NCBI RefSeq assembly: GCF_018332695.1
Contig: NZ_BOQN01000056.1
Location: forward strand, 1 to 43,853
Origin: Paractinoplanes toevensis
GTDB taxonomy: Bacteria > Actinomycetota > Actinomycetes > Mycobacteriales > Micromonosporaceae
DNA length: 43,853 nucleotides
Direction: 5' to 3'
Positions 24,272 through 32,599 of the stretch are shown piece by piece. Within the stretch, counting starts at the first letter, position 1. The number at the start of each line of letters is the position of its first letter. The notes below the pieces were generated by a model. The model was not told the origin of the DNA. It did not search any database and was given only the letters and a program-made list of their open reading frames with translations. Both the position numbers and the translations under genes were made by a program.

Positions 24272-25330
24272 ATGTCGCGACACCGCTTGGCCGCTGTTCT
24301 TGCGGCGACGCTCCTGGTCGCCGCCGGTTGTGGTGGCACCACCAAGGACAACCAGTCGGATTCCGCCGGCACCCAGGCTTCGGCCACCGCCGACCCGAAC
24401 GCGAAGCTCAAAGAGGGCCTCAAGATCGCGTACCTGCCCAAACAGCTCAACAACCCCTACTCCGACGTCGAGACCAGCGGCGGCGAAGAGGCGGTCAAGG
24501 AGCTCAAGGGCGAGTACAAGAAGGTCGGCCCGAACGACGCGGCCGCCTCGTCGCAGGTCTCCTACATCAACACCCTGATCCAGCAGCAGCAGGACGTGAT
24601 CGTGGTGGCCGCGAACGACCCCAACGCGGTCTGCCCGTCGCTCAACCAGGCCCGGACCGCGAAGATCAAGGTCGTCACGTTCGACTCGGACGCCTCCAAG
24701 GACTGCCGGGACGCGTTCATCAACCAGGCCACCACCCAGGGCATCGGTGAGTCCCTGGCGAAGATGGCGCTCGAGCAGGCCGGCGGTTCCGGTGACATCG
24801 CGGTGCTGTCCGCGACCCCGAACGCCACCAACCAGAACGCCTGGATCGAGGTGATGAAGACCGAGCTGGCCAAGCCGGAATACAGCAAGCTGAAGCTCGT
24901 CAAGATCGCCTACGGCAACGACGACGACCAGAAGTCGTTCCAGGAGGCCCAGGGCCTGCTCCAGTCGTACCCGAACCTGAAGGTCATCGTCGCCCCGACC
25001 ACGGTGGGCATCGCGGCGGCCGCGCGGTACATCTCGTCCTCGTCCTACAAGGGCAAGGTGCAGGTCACCGGCCTGGGCCTGCCGAACCAGATGCGCCAGT
25101 ACGTCAAGGACGGCACGGTCAAGAAGTTCGCGCTGTGGAACCCGGCCGACATCGGCTACCTCGCCGCCTACGCCGGTGCCGCGCTCGCGTCCGGGCAGAT
25201 CTCCGGAGCCGAGGGCGACAAGTTCACCGCCGGCAAGCTCGGTGAATACACGATCGGCAAGGACGGCGAGATCGTGCTCGGCCCGCCGACCGAGTTCACC
25301 ACCGAAAACATCGACAAGTTCAACTTCTGA
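24272..25330 (+). CDS. rhaS: Rhamnose-binding lipoprotein
   Basis: A 352-residue periplasmic binding protein of the ribose/rhamnose group. The signal peptide ends in the lipobox LVAAGC (cysteine near residue 20). ATG at 24272-24274 is chosen because AAGGAG sits five bases upstream; the frame from 24254 would include that site. Family features are LPKQLNNPYSDVETSGGEEA and NDPNAVCPSLNQARTAKIKVVTFDSD. It should deliver L-rhamnose to the RhaTPQ transporter. A half-operator-like repeat, TTGAAAGTTGAAAG at 24248-24261, lies in the short leader. Confidence 0.9.
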   Translation: MSRHRLAAVLAATLLVAAGCGGTTKDNQSDSAGTQASATADPNAKLKEGLKIAYLPKQLNNPYSDVETSGGEEAVKELKGEYKKVGPNDAAASSQVSYINTLIQQQQDVIVVAANDPNAVCPSLNQARTAKIKVVTFDSDASKDCRDAFINQATTQGIGESLAKMALEQAGGSGDIAVLSATPNATNQNAWIEVMKTELAKPEYSKLKLVKIAYGNDDDQKSFQEAQGLLQSYPNLKVIVAPTTVGIAAAARYISSSSYKGKVQVTGLGLPNQMRQYVKDGTVKKFALWNPADIGYLAAYAGAALASGQISGAEGDKFTAGKLGEYTIGKDGEIVLGPPTEFTTENIDKFNF

Positions 25331-25342
25331 GGCAGGACGACC

Positions 25343-25663
25343 ATGCCTCGCTACTGCTTCCAGCTTCAGATCCGCCCCGAGCGGCTCGCGGAGTACGTGG
25401 AGCGGCACCAGTCCGTGTGGCCCGAGATGCAGGACGCACTTCGGGCCACCGGCTGGCGCAATTACTCCCTGTTCCTCCGCCCCGACGGTCTCTTGATCGG
25501 TTACGTGGAAGCGGACGACCTTTCGACGTCCCAGGCGGCAATGGAGGCGCTGGACGTCAACACCCGATGGCAGGCCGAGATGGCGCCGTTCTTTGCCGAT
25601 GCCGGCCCGAACGACGGCTTCCCGCTCCTGACCGAGGTGTTTCACCTGGAGGAGAACCACTGA
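25343..25663 (+). CDS. rhaM: L-rhamnose mutarotase
   Basis: A 106-residue protein of the YiiL/RhaM family, normal length. Visible family features are the start MPRYCFQLQIRPERLAEYVERHQSVWPEM, which contains the catalytic-type histidine and the WP pair, and GWRNYSLFLRPDGLLIGYVEADD. It interconverts the alpha and beta anomers of L-rhamnose and so feeds the isomerase encoded next, whose start codon shares one base with its stop. Confidence 0.93.
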   Translation: MPRYCFQLQIRPERLAEYVERHQSVWPEMQDALRATGWRNYSLFLRPDGLLIGYVEADDLSTSQAAMEALDVNTRWQAEMAPFFADAGPNDGFPLLTEVFHLEENH

Positions 25664-26829
25664 TGACCGACCTCGCCGCAGTCAAACGCGCGCTCACCGC
25701 GCAGCGCATCGAGACCCCGTCCTGGGCGTACGGGAACTCGGGCACCCGTTTCAAGGTGTTCACCCAGCCCGGGGTGCCCCGCAACCCGGAGGAGAAGATC
25801 GCCGACGCGGCGGTCGTGCACCGGTTCACCGGGGTCGCGCCGACGGTGGCGCTGCACATTCCCTGGGACTCCGTCGATGACTACGCCGCCCTCACGCGGT
25901 ACGCCACCGACCTGGGCGTGGGCATCGGTGCGATCAACACCAACGTCTTCCAGGACGACGACTACAAGCTCGGCTCGGTCACCAACCCCGACGCCGGCGT
26001 GCGGCGAAAGGCCACCGATCACCTGCTCGAGGCGATCGACATCATGGATCAGACCGGTTCGCAGGACCTCAAGCTGTGGTTCTCCGACGGCATCAACTAC
26101 CCCGGCCAGGACGACCTGCGCACCCGGCAGGACCGGCTGGCCACGGCGCTGCGCGAGACGTACGACCGGCTCGGCGCCGAGCAGCGCATCCTGCTCGAGT
26201 ACAAGCTGTTCGAGCCGGCCTTCTACGCGACCGACGTGCCCGACTGGGGAACGTCGTACGCCCACTGCATCGAGCTGGGCGAGCGCGCGACGGTCTGCAT
26301 CGACACCGGCCACCACGCCCCCGGCACCAACATCGAGTTCATCGTCGCGTTCCTGCTCCGCCAGGGGAGGCTCGGCGCCTTCGACTTCAACAGCCGGTTC
26401 TACGCCGACGACGACCTGATGGTCGGGGCCGCCGACCCGTTCCAGCTGTTCCGGATCATGTACGAGATCGTCCGCGCCGGTGCGCTCGACCCTTCGTACG
26501 GCATCGCGTTCATGCTCGACCAGTGCCACAACATCGAGCGCAAGATCCCGGCGATCATTCGCTCGGTGATGAACGTGCAGGAGGCCACCGCCAAGGCCCT
26601 GCTGGTCGACCGGGACGCCCTGTTCGCCGCCCAGCAGTCCGGCGACGTCCTGGAGTCGAACGCGGTCTTCATGGACGCCTACAACACCGACGTGCGCCCG
26701 CTGCTGGCCGAGGTCCGCGCGGACAGCGGCCTGGACCCCGACCCGATCGCCGCCTACAAGCGCAGCGGTTACGACGAGAAGATCATCGCCGACCGGGTGG
26801 GCGGCAACCAGGCGGGATGGGGTGCGTAA
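25663..26829 (+). CDS. rhaI: L-rhamnose isomerase (Pseudomonas stutzeri type)
   Basis: A 388-residue TIM-barrel sugar isomerase converting L-rhamnose to L-rhamnulose. It belongs to the RhaI branch, not to the E. coli RhaA branch. Likely metal ligands lie in LLEYKLFEP (Glu), CIDTGHHAPG (Asp and His), AFDFNSRFYADDD (Asp residues) and FMLDQCHN (Asp), the spacing known for this family. It is the last enzyme gene of the rhaT operon; a small membrane-protein gene and a terminator follow. Confidence 0.92.
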   Translation: MTDLAAVKRALTAQRIETPSWAYGNSGTRFKVFTQPGVPRNPEEKIADAAVVHRFTGVAPTVALHIPWDSVDDYAALTRYATDLGVGIGAINTNVFQDDDYKLGSVTNPDAGVRRKATDHLLEAIDIMDQTGSQDLKLWFSDGINYPGQDDLRTRQDRLATALRETYDRLGAEQRILLEYKLFEPAFYATDVPDWGTSYAHCIELGERATVCIDTGHHAPGTNIEFIVAFLLRQGRLGAFDFNSRFYADDDLMVGAADPFQLFRIMYEIVRAGALDPSYGIAFMLDQCHNIERKIPAIIRSVMNVQEATAKALLVDRDALFAAQQSGDVLESNAVFMDAYNTDVRPLLAEVRADSGLDPDPIAAYKRSGYDEKIIADRVGGNQAGWGA

Positions 26830-26892
26830 AAGCTAAGCCACCACCGCCGGCAACCGATTCTTGCGGCCGTCCCCGACAACGAGGAGCGACCG

Positions 26893-27117
26893 ATGGACGA
26901 GATGTTGGCCAAGGCCTATACCGTGACCAGCAATCTGTTCGGTCCGGAGTCGGGCATCCCGTGGTGGGCCTGGATGGCTGTGCTGCTCTGCGTCTTCTGG
27001 AAGGTGGCCATCCCCGAACAGAAGACCGCCCAGCAGCGAGCCGGCGAACGGGACGAACAGATGCTCGCCGAGCTTTTCGCCGGGGAAGGCGGAAAGAAGG
27101 GCAAAAAGAAGAAGTGA
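26893..27117 (+). CDS. Small single-pass membrane protein with lysine-rich tail
   Basis: A 74-residue protein with one hydrophobic segment (about residues 24-38, WWAWMAVLLCVFWKVA) and a charged C-terminal half ending in KKGKKKK. I recognise no family. The start is convincing: GAGGAG lies seven bases before ATG at 26893-26895. It follows rhaI after 63 bases and precedes a strong terminator, so it may share the rhamnose transcript. The basic tail could bind membranes or nucleic acid; that is a guess. Confidence 0.6.
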   Translation: MDEMLAKAYTVTSNLFGPESGIPWWAWMAVLLCVFWKVAIPEQKTAQQRAGERDEQMLAELFAGEGGKKGKKKK

Positions 27118-27125
27118 CCCCCCGC

Positions 27126-27166
27126 CGCCCCGAGGATGCCCCCGCGTCCTCGGGGCGAGGTCTTTT
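27126..27166 (+). terminator. Rho-independent-like terminator of the rhamnose uptake operon
   Basis: CGCCCCGAGGA at 27126-27136 pairs perfectly with TCCTCGGGGCG at 27147-27157 (11 base pairs, 10-base loop), followed by AGGTCTTTT. It lies nine bases after the small membrane-protein gene. Confidence 0.85.
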
Positions 27167-27187
27167 CCCGTCACCCGTGGCGATACC

Positions 27188-28171
27188 GTGGCGGCCATGC
27201 CGGAGCGCTTGCTGGGCGCCGACGGGATCGACTGGGCGGCGCTGATGCCGGCCGGGCCACCCGCCGAGATCCCCGCCTGCCTCCGTGTGCTCCGCTCGGC
27301 GAAACACCCGCTCCGCTCGGCGAAGGCGGAGTCGAAGCGGCGTCGCGCCGCCTACGAGCGCCTGAGCGAGATCCTCGTCCACCAGGGCTCGCGGTCCCCG
27401 GCCAGTGCGGCGGCGGTGCCGTTCCTGGTCGCGATCGTGACCGATCCGGCCATCCCGGACCGGTTCGCGGCGCTCGATGTGCTCCGGGCGATCGCCACCG
27501 GCGACGAGAGTTACTGGCTGATCGAACAGCCCGACGCCGCGGCCGAGCGGGTCGAGGTGGCCCGGTTGTCGACGCTGACCGTCGAGCAACTGGAGGCCGA
27601 GCAGGACGCCTGGATCGAGGCCGCCCCCGACGAGGAGGAGCGCCAGGCCCGGGCGCGCCGCGCTCTCTTCGCCGACGTCGAGGACGACCGGCGGGCCCGG
27701 CAGTGGGACATCGCGGCGTACGACGCGGTGCGGGCGCACGCCCCGGCCTATGCGGCCCTCCTGGACGCGGAACCGCCGGCCGACCGCATCTACGCCGCCT
27801 ACCTGCTCGCCTGGTTCCCCGAGGAGCGGGCCACGGCCCTGCCCGGGTTACGCCGGATGATCGAGGCCGATCCCGATCCGATCGCCGCGTCGGTCGCCTG
27901 CGTTGCGGCCGGCCTCTGCGCCCCGGGCACCGAGGACGAGACCCTGGTCGCGGCGCTGGCCGATCGGCACCGGCGGGCCGAGAACCGGGCCGAACGATGG
28001 TCGGCGGCGATCGGCCTCGCCCGGGTGACCGCCGCGATCGACCCGGACGTCCGAGCCGACCTGGCGGCGGCCGCCGAAGCACCGGCCCCGGTGCCGCACT
28101 GGCCTTTCCTGGACGGCGACATCGCCGAGGTGGCCGCCCTGACCCTGCTACGGGCGCCGGAACACCAGTAG
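27188..28171 (+). CDS. Uncharacterised helical-repeat (HEAT-like) protein
   Basis: A 327-residue protein rich in Ala, Glu and Arg, with repeated helical pairs such as DRFAALDVLRAIA, DRIYAAYLLAWFP and RWSAAIGLARV spaced as in HEAT-type repeats. No catalytic motif is visible; protein-protein interaction is the likely mode of action. The start may be GTG at 27188 or ATG at 27197; neither has a clear ribosome binding site. Its end overlaps the convergent methyltransferase gene by 24 bases. Confidence 0.6.
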   Translation: MAAMPERLLGADGIDWAALMPAGPPAEIPACLRVLRSAKHPLRSAKAESKRRRAAYERLSEILVHQGSRSPASAAAVPFLVAIVTDPAIPDRFAALDVLRAIATGDESYWLIEQPDAAAERVEVARLSTLTVEQLEAEQDAWIEAAPDEEERQARARRALFADVEDDRRARQWDIAAYDAVRAHAPAYAALLDAEPPADRIYAAYLLAWFPEERATALPGLRRMIEADPDPIAASVACVAAGLCAPGTEDETLVAALADRHRRAENRAERWSAAIGLARVTAAIDPDVRADLAAAAEAPAPVPHWPFLDGDIAEVAALTLLRAPEHQ

Positions 28172-28897
28172 GTTGCTGGTCTCGAACTGTGGACCGTCGT
28201 CGAGTGTGGACAGGGCCGCGGTGATCCTCGCGAAGCCGGCCTCCGCGGCCTCCTCGTCCATCAGCTCGAAGGCCGAGACCGATCGCAGTCTCAGCCGCTC
28301 GACATCCTCGGCCAAGCCGGCCGATCGGAGCCAGGTGACCTGGTCGTGCGCGACGAGCGTCCACCCGGCGGAGGTGAAGTCGTTCTTGACCTCTTCCTCG
28401 GAGCCGAACTGGGCCCGGTCGGTCTCCAGCCACTCCGGCAAGACCCGGAACCACCAGACGTCGGGCATCCGGTCGGCGAAGTTGGCCTGCACGAACAGCG
28501 TGCCGCCCGGCCGGACCACTCGGAGCAGCTCGCGAGCAGCACTTTCCTGGTCGTCCACGTGGTGCCAGACGAAGAACAGCAGGGCCGCGTCGCACGAGGC
28601 ATCCGGCAGCGGGATCCGCTCGGCCGACCCGGACGCGTAGGTGACGGCCGGGTGTGCGACGGCCTGGGCCCGCATCCGGTCCGACGGCTCGACCCCGTGC
28701 ACCGGGCCACCGAAGGCCCCGGCCAGGGACGGGGTCATCCGGCCGGTGCCCGAACCCAGGTCCAACCAGGTCAGTGGCCGGGTCGGCGGCAGGTGCCGGG
28801 CGAAGGCCGCCATCCACGTGGCCAGCGCGTCGGGCGACATCCGCCGGCCGGCGGCGTAAACGGCATGCAGGCGTTCGTCGTAGTCGATTTTCTCCAT
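28148..28897 (-). CDS. Class I SAM-dependent methyltransferase
   Basis: A 249-residue methyltransferase of the Methyltransf_11 type. The SAM-binding motif I is WLDLGSGTGRMTP (near residue 44), followed by GVEPSDRM, GSAERIPLPDASCDAAL and RVVRPGGTLFVQ. The substrate is unknown. It stands alone between convergent neighbours, overlapping the helical-repeat gene at its 3' end. Confidence 0.88.
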   Translation of the reverse strand: MEKIDYDERLHAVYAAGRRMSPDALATWMAAFARHLPPTRPLTWLDLGSGTGRMTPSLAGAFGGPVHGVEPSDRMRAQAVAHPAVTYASGSAERIPLPDASCDAALLFFVWHHVDDQESAARELLRVVRPGGTLFVQANFADRMPDVWWFRVLPEWLETDRAQFGSEEEVKNDFTSAGWTLVAHDQVTWLRSAGLAEDVERLRLRSVSAFELMDEEAAEAGFARITAALSTLDDGPQFETSNLLVFRRP

Positions 28898-28924
28898 ATC
28901 GCATTCTCGACCGGACCGCGCGCG

Positions 28925-28948
28925 GGTGCCGCCCCCTCGGGCGGCACC
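28925..28948. terminator. Stem-loop after the second sugar ABC operon
   Basis: GGTGCCGCCC at 28925-28934 pairs perfectly with GGGCGGCACC at 28939-28948 around a four-base loop, and GC-rich flanks can extend the stem. It lies ten bases past the ATPase stop codon on the minus strand. There is no T tract, which is common for actinobacterial terminators. Confidence 0.65.
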
Positions 28949-28958
28949 GCGCGGGCGG

Positions 28959-29735
28959 TCAGGCCGCGGCCTCGGGTGGTGGCTCGGCGGCGCCGGTCAT
29001 GATGGCCACCGCCTCGGACATCGAGTGGGACTTCGGGGTGATCACCGTGGCTCGCCGGCCCAGGCGCTGGATGTGGATGCGGTCGGCCACCTCGAAGACG
29101 TGTGGCATGTTGTGGCTGATCAGGATTACCGGCAGGCCCCGGTCGCGGACGTCGCGGATCAGCTGGAGCACCCGGTTGCCCTCCTTGACGCCGAGCGCGG
29201 CGGTCGGCTCGTCGAGGATCACCACCTTGCTGCCGAACGCGGCCGACCTGGCCACCGCCACCGCTTGGCGCTGGCCGCCGGAGAGCGACTCCACCGCCTG
29301 GCCGATGTTCTGCAGGGTGGCGACGCCCAGTTCGCTCATGTGCCGTTTCGCCTCGGCGCGCATGTGACCGCGGTCGAGCATCCGGAAGACCGAGCCGAGC
29401 ACGCCCGGCTTGCGTTCCTCGCGGCCGAGGAACAGGTTGTCGGCGATGTCCAGGCCGGGGGCCACCGCCAGGGTCTGGTAGACGGTCTCGATGCCGGCGG
29501 AGCGGGCGTCCATCGGCGTACGGAAATGGACCTGTTTTCCGTCCAGGAAGATCTCGCCCTGGTCCGGGATCAGGGCGCCGGAGAGCGCCTTGATCAGGCT
29601 GGACTTGCCGGCGCCGTTGTCGCCGATGACCGCGAGGATCTCGCCGGGGTAGAGCTCGAGATCGCTGCCGTCGATCGCGACGACCCGGCCGTACCGTTTG
29701 GTCAGGCCTTTCGCTTGGAGCACTGGAGTCGTCAC
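28959..29735 (-). CDS. Sugar ABC transporter ATP-binding protein (FrcA-like)
   Basis: A 258-residue single-domain ATPase: Walker A GDNGAGKS, signature LSGGQRQAVAVARSA, Walker B VVILDEPTAALGV and switch HNM. It is half the size of RhaT and matches the FrcA group. GTG at 29733-29735 is chosen because it overlaps the permease stop by four bases and has AAGG-type pairing upstream; the GTG at 29756 is possible. It powers the permease encoded just before it. Confidence 0.88.
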   Translation of the reverse strand: MTTPVLQAKGLTKRYGRVVAIDGSDLELYPGEILAVIGDNGAGKSSLIKALSGALIPDQGEIFLDGKQVHFRTPMDARSAGIETVYQTLAVAPGLDIADNLFLGREERKPGVLGSVFRMLDRGHMRAEAKRHMSELGVATLQNIGQAVESLSGGQRQAVAVARSAAFGSKVVILDEPTAALGVKEGNRVLQLIRDVRDRGLPVILISHNMPHVFEVADRIHIQRLGRRATVITPKSHSMSEAVAIMTGAAEPPPEAAA

Positions 29736-30748
29736 GTCTTCACCTTCCTGATCCACTGGTCCAGGGAGACCGCGACCAGCACCAGCAGGCCGATGGCGAA
29801 GCCCTGCCAGACGACCTCGACACCGCCCAGTTGCAGGCCGTTGCGGAAGACGCCGACGATGAGGGCGCCGATCAGGGTGCCGATGACGCTTCCCCGGCCG
29901 CCGAAGAGACTGGTGCCGCCGAGCACGACCGCGGTGATCGAGTCGAGGTTGTATTCGACGCCCACGTTCGGGCTGGCCGAGGCGAGCCGTCCGATCAGGA
30001 TCCAGCCGCCGACCGCGTAGAGCAGGCCGGCCACGGTGTAGACGGAGAACAGCACCCGGCTGGTCCGGATGCCGGCGAGCCGGGCCGACTCGACGTCGTC
30101 ACCGGTCGCGTAGACGTGTTTGCCCCAGGCGGTGCGGCCCAGCGCGTAGTAGAAGTAGGCGAACAGCAGCAGCATGATGATCGAGCCGTAGGTGAGCCGG
30201 AAGTTCCCGATCGGGATCGAGTTGCCGGTCCAGGTCATCAGGCCGGGCATGTCGGTGCCGCGCACGGTTTCGCTGTTGCTGACCACCGAGTTCAGCGAGA
30301 AGAAGATGGTCAGCGTGCCGAGGGTGACGATGAACGGCGGCAGTTTGATCCGGGTGACGAGGAAGCCGTTGGCCGCGCCCATCGCGGTGCCGCAGGCGAG
30401 CCCGAGCACCAGCGCGATGATCCCGGGCATCCCGGCCTTGGTGCAGAAGTTCGCCATCAGGATCGAGGAGAAGACGGCGATGGCGCCGGCGGACAGGTCG
30501 ATGCCGGCGGTCAGGATGATCAGCGTCTGCCCGAGGGCGAGGACCGCGATCACGGTGACCTGCTGAAGTACGAGGGAGAGGTTGGTCGCCGTGAGGAACC
30601 GGCCGTTGACGATCGAGAACGCGATGATCGCGACGATCAGGACGGCCAGCGGTCCGAGGACCGGGTTGGCGTGCAGGGCGTGTTGCAGGCGCAGGCCGAA
30701 CGAGTCGTTCCGGCGCACGTCGAAGTCAGTTGCGGAAGCAGTGGCCAT
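29732..30748 (-). CDS. Sugar ABC transporter permease (FrcC/RbsC-like)
   Basis: A 338-residue membrane protein with about ten segments and the family motif TAGIDLSAGAIAVFSSI near residue 80, and SARLAGIRTSRVLFSVY as the ATPase-contact loop. It is the only permease in the unit, so the channel should be a homodimer. Its start lies six bases after the stop of the binding-protein gene. The substrate sugar cannot be told. Confidence 0.88.
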   Translation of the reverse strand: MATASATDFDVRRNDSFGLRLQHALHANPVLGPLAVLIVAIIAFSIVNGRFLTATNLSLVLQQVTVIAVLALGQTLIILTAGIDLSAGAIAVFSSILMANFCTKAGMPGIIALVLGLACGTAMGAANGFLVTRIKLPPFIVTLGTLTIFFSLNSVVSNSETVRGTDMPGLMTWTGNSIPIGNFRLTYGSIIMLLLFAYFYYALGRTAWGKHVYATGDDVESARLAGIRTSRVLFSVYTVAGLLYAVGGWILIGRLASASPNVGVEYNLDSITAVVLGGTSLFGGRGSVIGTLIGALIVGVFRNGLQLGGVEVVWQGFAIGLLVLVAVSLDQWIRKVKT

Positions 30749-30754
30749 GCGTGT

Positions 30755-31789
30755 TCACCCCCAACAGTTCTGCTTGCCCCACGCGGAGTCCTTGGCCTCC
30801 ACGCCGGCCTGCGGGTCGTCGGTGATCAGTTGGGTTCCGGTGTCGTAGAAGTCCTTGCCCGGCGTCACCTGCGGCTTGGTGCCGTCCTTGGCGTACGCCG
30901 CGATGGCGTCGATGCCGAGCTGCGCCATCTTCAGCGGGAACTGCATCGACGTGGCGCCGATGACGCCCTTGGACACGTTGTCCACACCCGGGCAGCCGCC
31001 GTCGATCGAGACGATGACCGTGTCTTTGTCCCGGCCGGCCGACTTGAGCGCCTGGTAGGCGCCGGCCGCCGCGGGTTCGTTGATGGTGTAGACGAGGTTG
31101 ATCGACGGATCCTTCTGGAGCAGGTTCTCCATCGCGGTCCGGCCGCCGTCCTCGGCGCCGTCGGTGACGTCGTGCCCGGCGATCCGCGGATCGTTCTCGT
31201 CGCCGATCCGGTTGGCGTCGCCGACCTGGATGCCGAAGCCGTCCAGGAATCCCTGGTCCCGCTTGACGTCGACGGAGACCTGGTTGGCGTTGAGGTCGAG
31301 CATGGCGATCTTCGCCTGCTTGCCCTCCTTCTCGAACTTCGCCTTGGCCCACTGCCCGATGAGCTTGCCGGCCTGGTAGTTGTCGGTGGCGAAGGTGGCG
31401 TCCGCCGCGTCGGGCGGATCGACCGGGGTGTCCAGGGCGATCACCAGCATGTCCTGCTCGTGCGCCTTGTCGATCGAGGGGACGATCGCCTTGGAGTCGT
31501 TCGGGGTGATCAGGAAGCCCTTGGCGCCGTACGACATCAGGTTCTCGATCGCCTGCACCTGGGCCTCGTTGTCACCGTCCTGTTTACCGGCGAAGCTCTG
31601 CAGTTCGACGCCCTGCGCCTTCGCGGCGTCCTGCGCACCCTTTCGCATCTGTACGAAGAACGGGTTCGTGTCGGTCTTGGTGATCAGTCCGACGACCTCT
31701 TCGCCGGAACCGCGGTTGCAAGCGGCTGCTGTGCCGAGGGCCAGCAGCAGCGCGCAGATCGCGGCTGAGGATTTGGTGGGATCCCGCAT
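30755..31789 (-). CDS. Sugar-binding lipoprotein of the second ABC transporter
   Basis: A 344-residue periplasmic binding protein of the ribose/fructose group: lipobox GTAAAC, then VGLITKTDTNPFFVQMRKGAQ and DTPVDPPDAADATFATDNYQAG. The start ATG at 31787-31789 follows GGAGGAGGT; a longer frame to 31831 lacks a site and runs through the operator. It is the first gene of the three-gene importer unit and lies divergent from the LacI-like gene. Confidence 0.88.
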   Translation of the reverse strand: MRDPTKSSAAICALLLALGTAAACNRGSGEEVVGLITKTDTNPFFVQMRKGAQDAAKAQGVELQSFAGKQDGDNEAQVQAIENLMSYGAKGFLITPNDSKAIVPSIDKAHEQDMLVIALDTPVDPPDAADATFATDNYQAGKLIGQWAKAKFEKEGKQAKIAMLDLNANQVSVDVKRDQGFLDGFGIQVGDANRIGDENDPRIAGHDVTDGAEDGGRTAMENLLQKDPSINLVYTINEPAAAGAYQALKSAGRDKDTVIVSIDGGCPGVDNVSKGVIGATSMQFPLKMAQLGIDAIAAYAKDGTKPQVTPGKDFYDTGTQLITDDPQAGVEAKDSAWGKQNCWG

Positions 31790-31808
31790 ACCTCCTCCAA
31801 ATCGATTG

Positions 31809-31820
31809 AGCGATATCGCT
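31809..31820. promoter_or_regulatory. Palindromic operator candidate between the second sugar ABC operon and the LacI-like gene
   Basis: AGCGATATCGCT is a perfect 12-base palindrome about 20 bases upstream of the binding-protein ATG. It would suit a LacI- or ROK-type regulator, but the divergent LacI-like protein has no DNA-binding domain, so the binding protein must come from elsewhere. No confident -35/-10 pair was found; TTGACA occurs on the minus strand near 31850. Confidence 0.5.
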
Positions 31821-31897
31821 GCCTCAGTCAACGGCCGTGTTCACAACATGTCAACGATGTGTTTCGATTGCGTAGCGCTCGGTGTTTGGAGGTCGGC

Positions 31898-32599
31898 ATG
31901 GCCCTTCAGTTGCGGACCCGCACGATCGGCGTTCTGCTGGAAAATCCGGCTCTTCACCGGGCCGTCGCGGCCGAGTGCCGGGCGCGCGGTTTCCACGTGC
32001 TCGCCGGGCATCTCGACGGACTGATCACCGATGGACCCGATCCCGGCGGACTCCCGGTGGTGTTCGTGGATCACGCCGGGGACCGCGACTCGGTGATGTC
32101 GACGAACGTGGCCGGTGCCGCCGGTGCCGTCCGCCATCTCGTGTCCCACGGCCATACCCGGATCGCGTACCTCGGAGGAATGCGCACGCTGACCACTCAG
32201 CGGGAGCGGCATCGGGGTTATCTGCGGGCGATCGGCCGGCGGGCCGGCCCGGCGGTGCACGACCTGCACGACGAGGCGGCGGCGGAACGGGCGACGATCG
32301 CGGTGCTGCGCGGCCCGCAGGCACCGACGGCGATCTTCGCGGCCCAGCCGACGATCACGATCGGCGTGGTCCGGGCGCTGCGTCGTGCGCACCAGGCCGT
32401 CGCGCTGGTCGGCTTCGACTTCCCCGGCGCTGACCTGCTCGAACCGGCGGTCACCGTGGTGGCGCAGGACCCGGTCCGGATGGGACGAACAGCCGTCGAT
32501 GCGCTCGTGGAGCGCATCGACGGCTTCGACGGGCCGCCACGCGAGATCAGGATCCCGACGACTCTGATCTCGCGCGGCAGCGGCGAGCTGGCGATTTAG
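31898..32599 (+). CDS. LacI-like effector-domain protein without DNA-binding domain
   Basis: A 233-residue protein that begins where a normal LacI effector domain begins (TRTIGVLLEN) and ends as one (VALVGFDFPGADLLEPAVTVVAQDP, then MGRTAVDALVERI). The roughly 55-residue helix-turn-helix is absent, and only about 108 bases separate the gene from its divergent neighbour, so no hidden domain fits upstream. The first lobe also looks about 30 residues short between RARGFHVLAG and LDGLITDG. The start ATG at 31898 has GGAGG seven bases upstream. It may have lost DNA binding by deletion or act as a sugar-sensing partner. It overlaps the convergent beta-helix gene by four bases. Confidence 0.75.
   Translation: MALQLRTRTIGVLLENPALHRAVAAECRARGFHVLAGHLDGLITDGPDPGGLPVVFVDHAGDRDSVMSTNVAGAAGAVRHLVSHGHTRIAYLGGMRTLTTQRERHRGYLRAIGRRAGPAVHDLHDEAAAERATIAVLRGPQAPTAIFAAQPTITIGVVRALRRAHQAVALVGFDFPGADLLEPAVTVVAQDPVRMGRTAVDALVERIDGFDGPPREIRIPTTLISRGSGELAI

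Noticed and set aside
25663..26829. Xylose isomerase as alternative name for rhaI
   Set aside because: Metal-site motifs and the neighbouring rhaM, rhaB and rhaEW genes fit the RhaI branch.
31790..31897. A frameshifted helix-turn-helix in front of the headless LacI-like gene
   Set aside because: Only about 108 bases are available, and none of the three frames shows a LacI-type helix-turn-helix.
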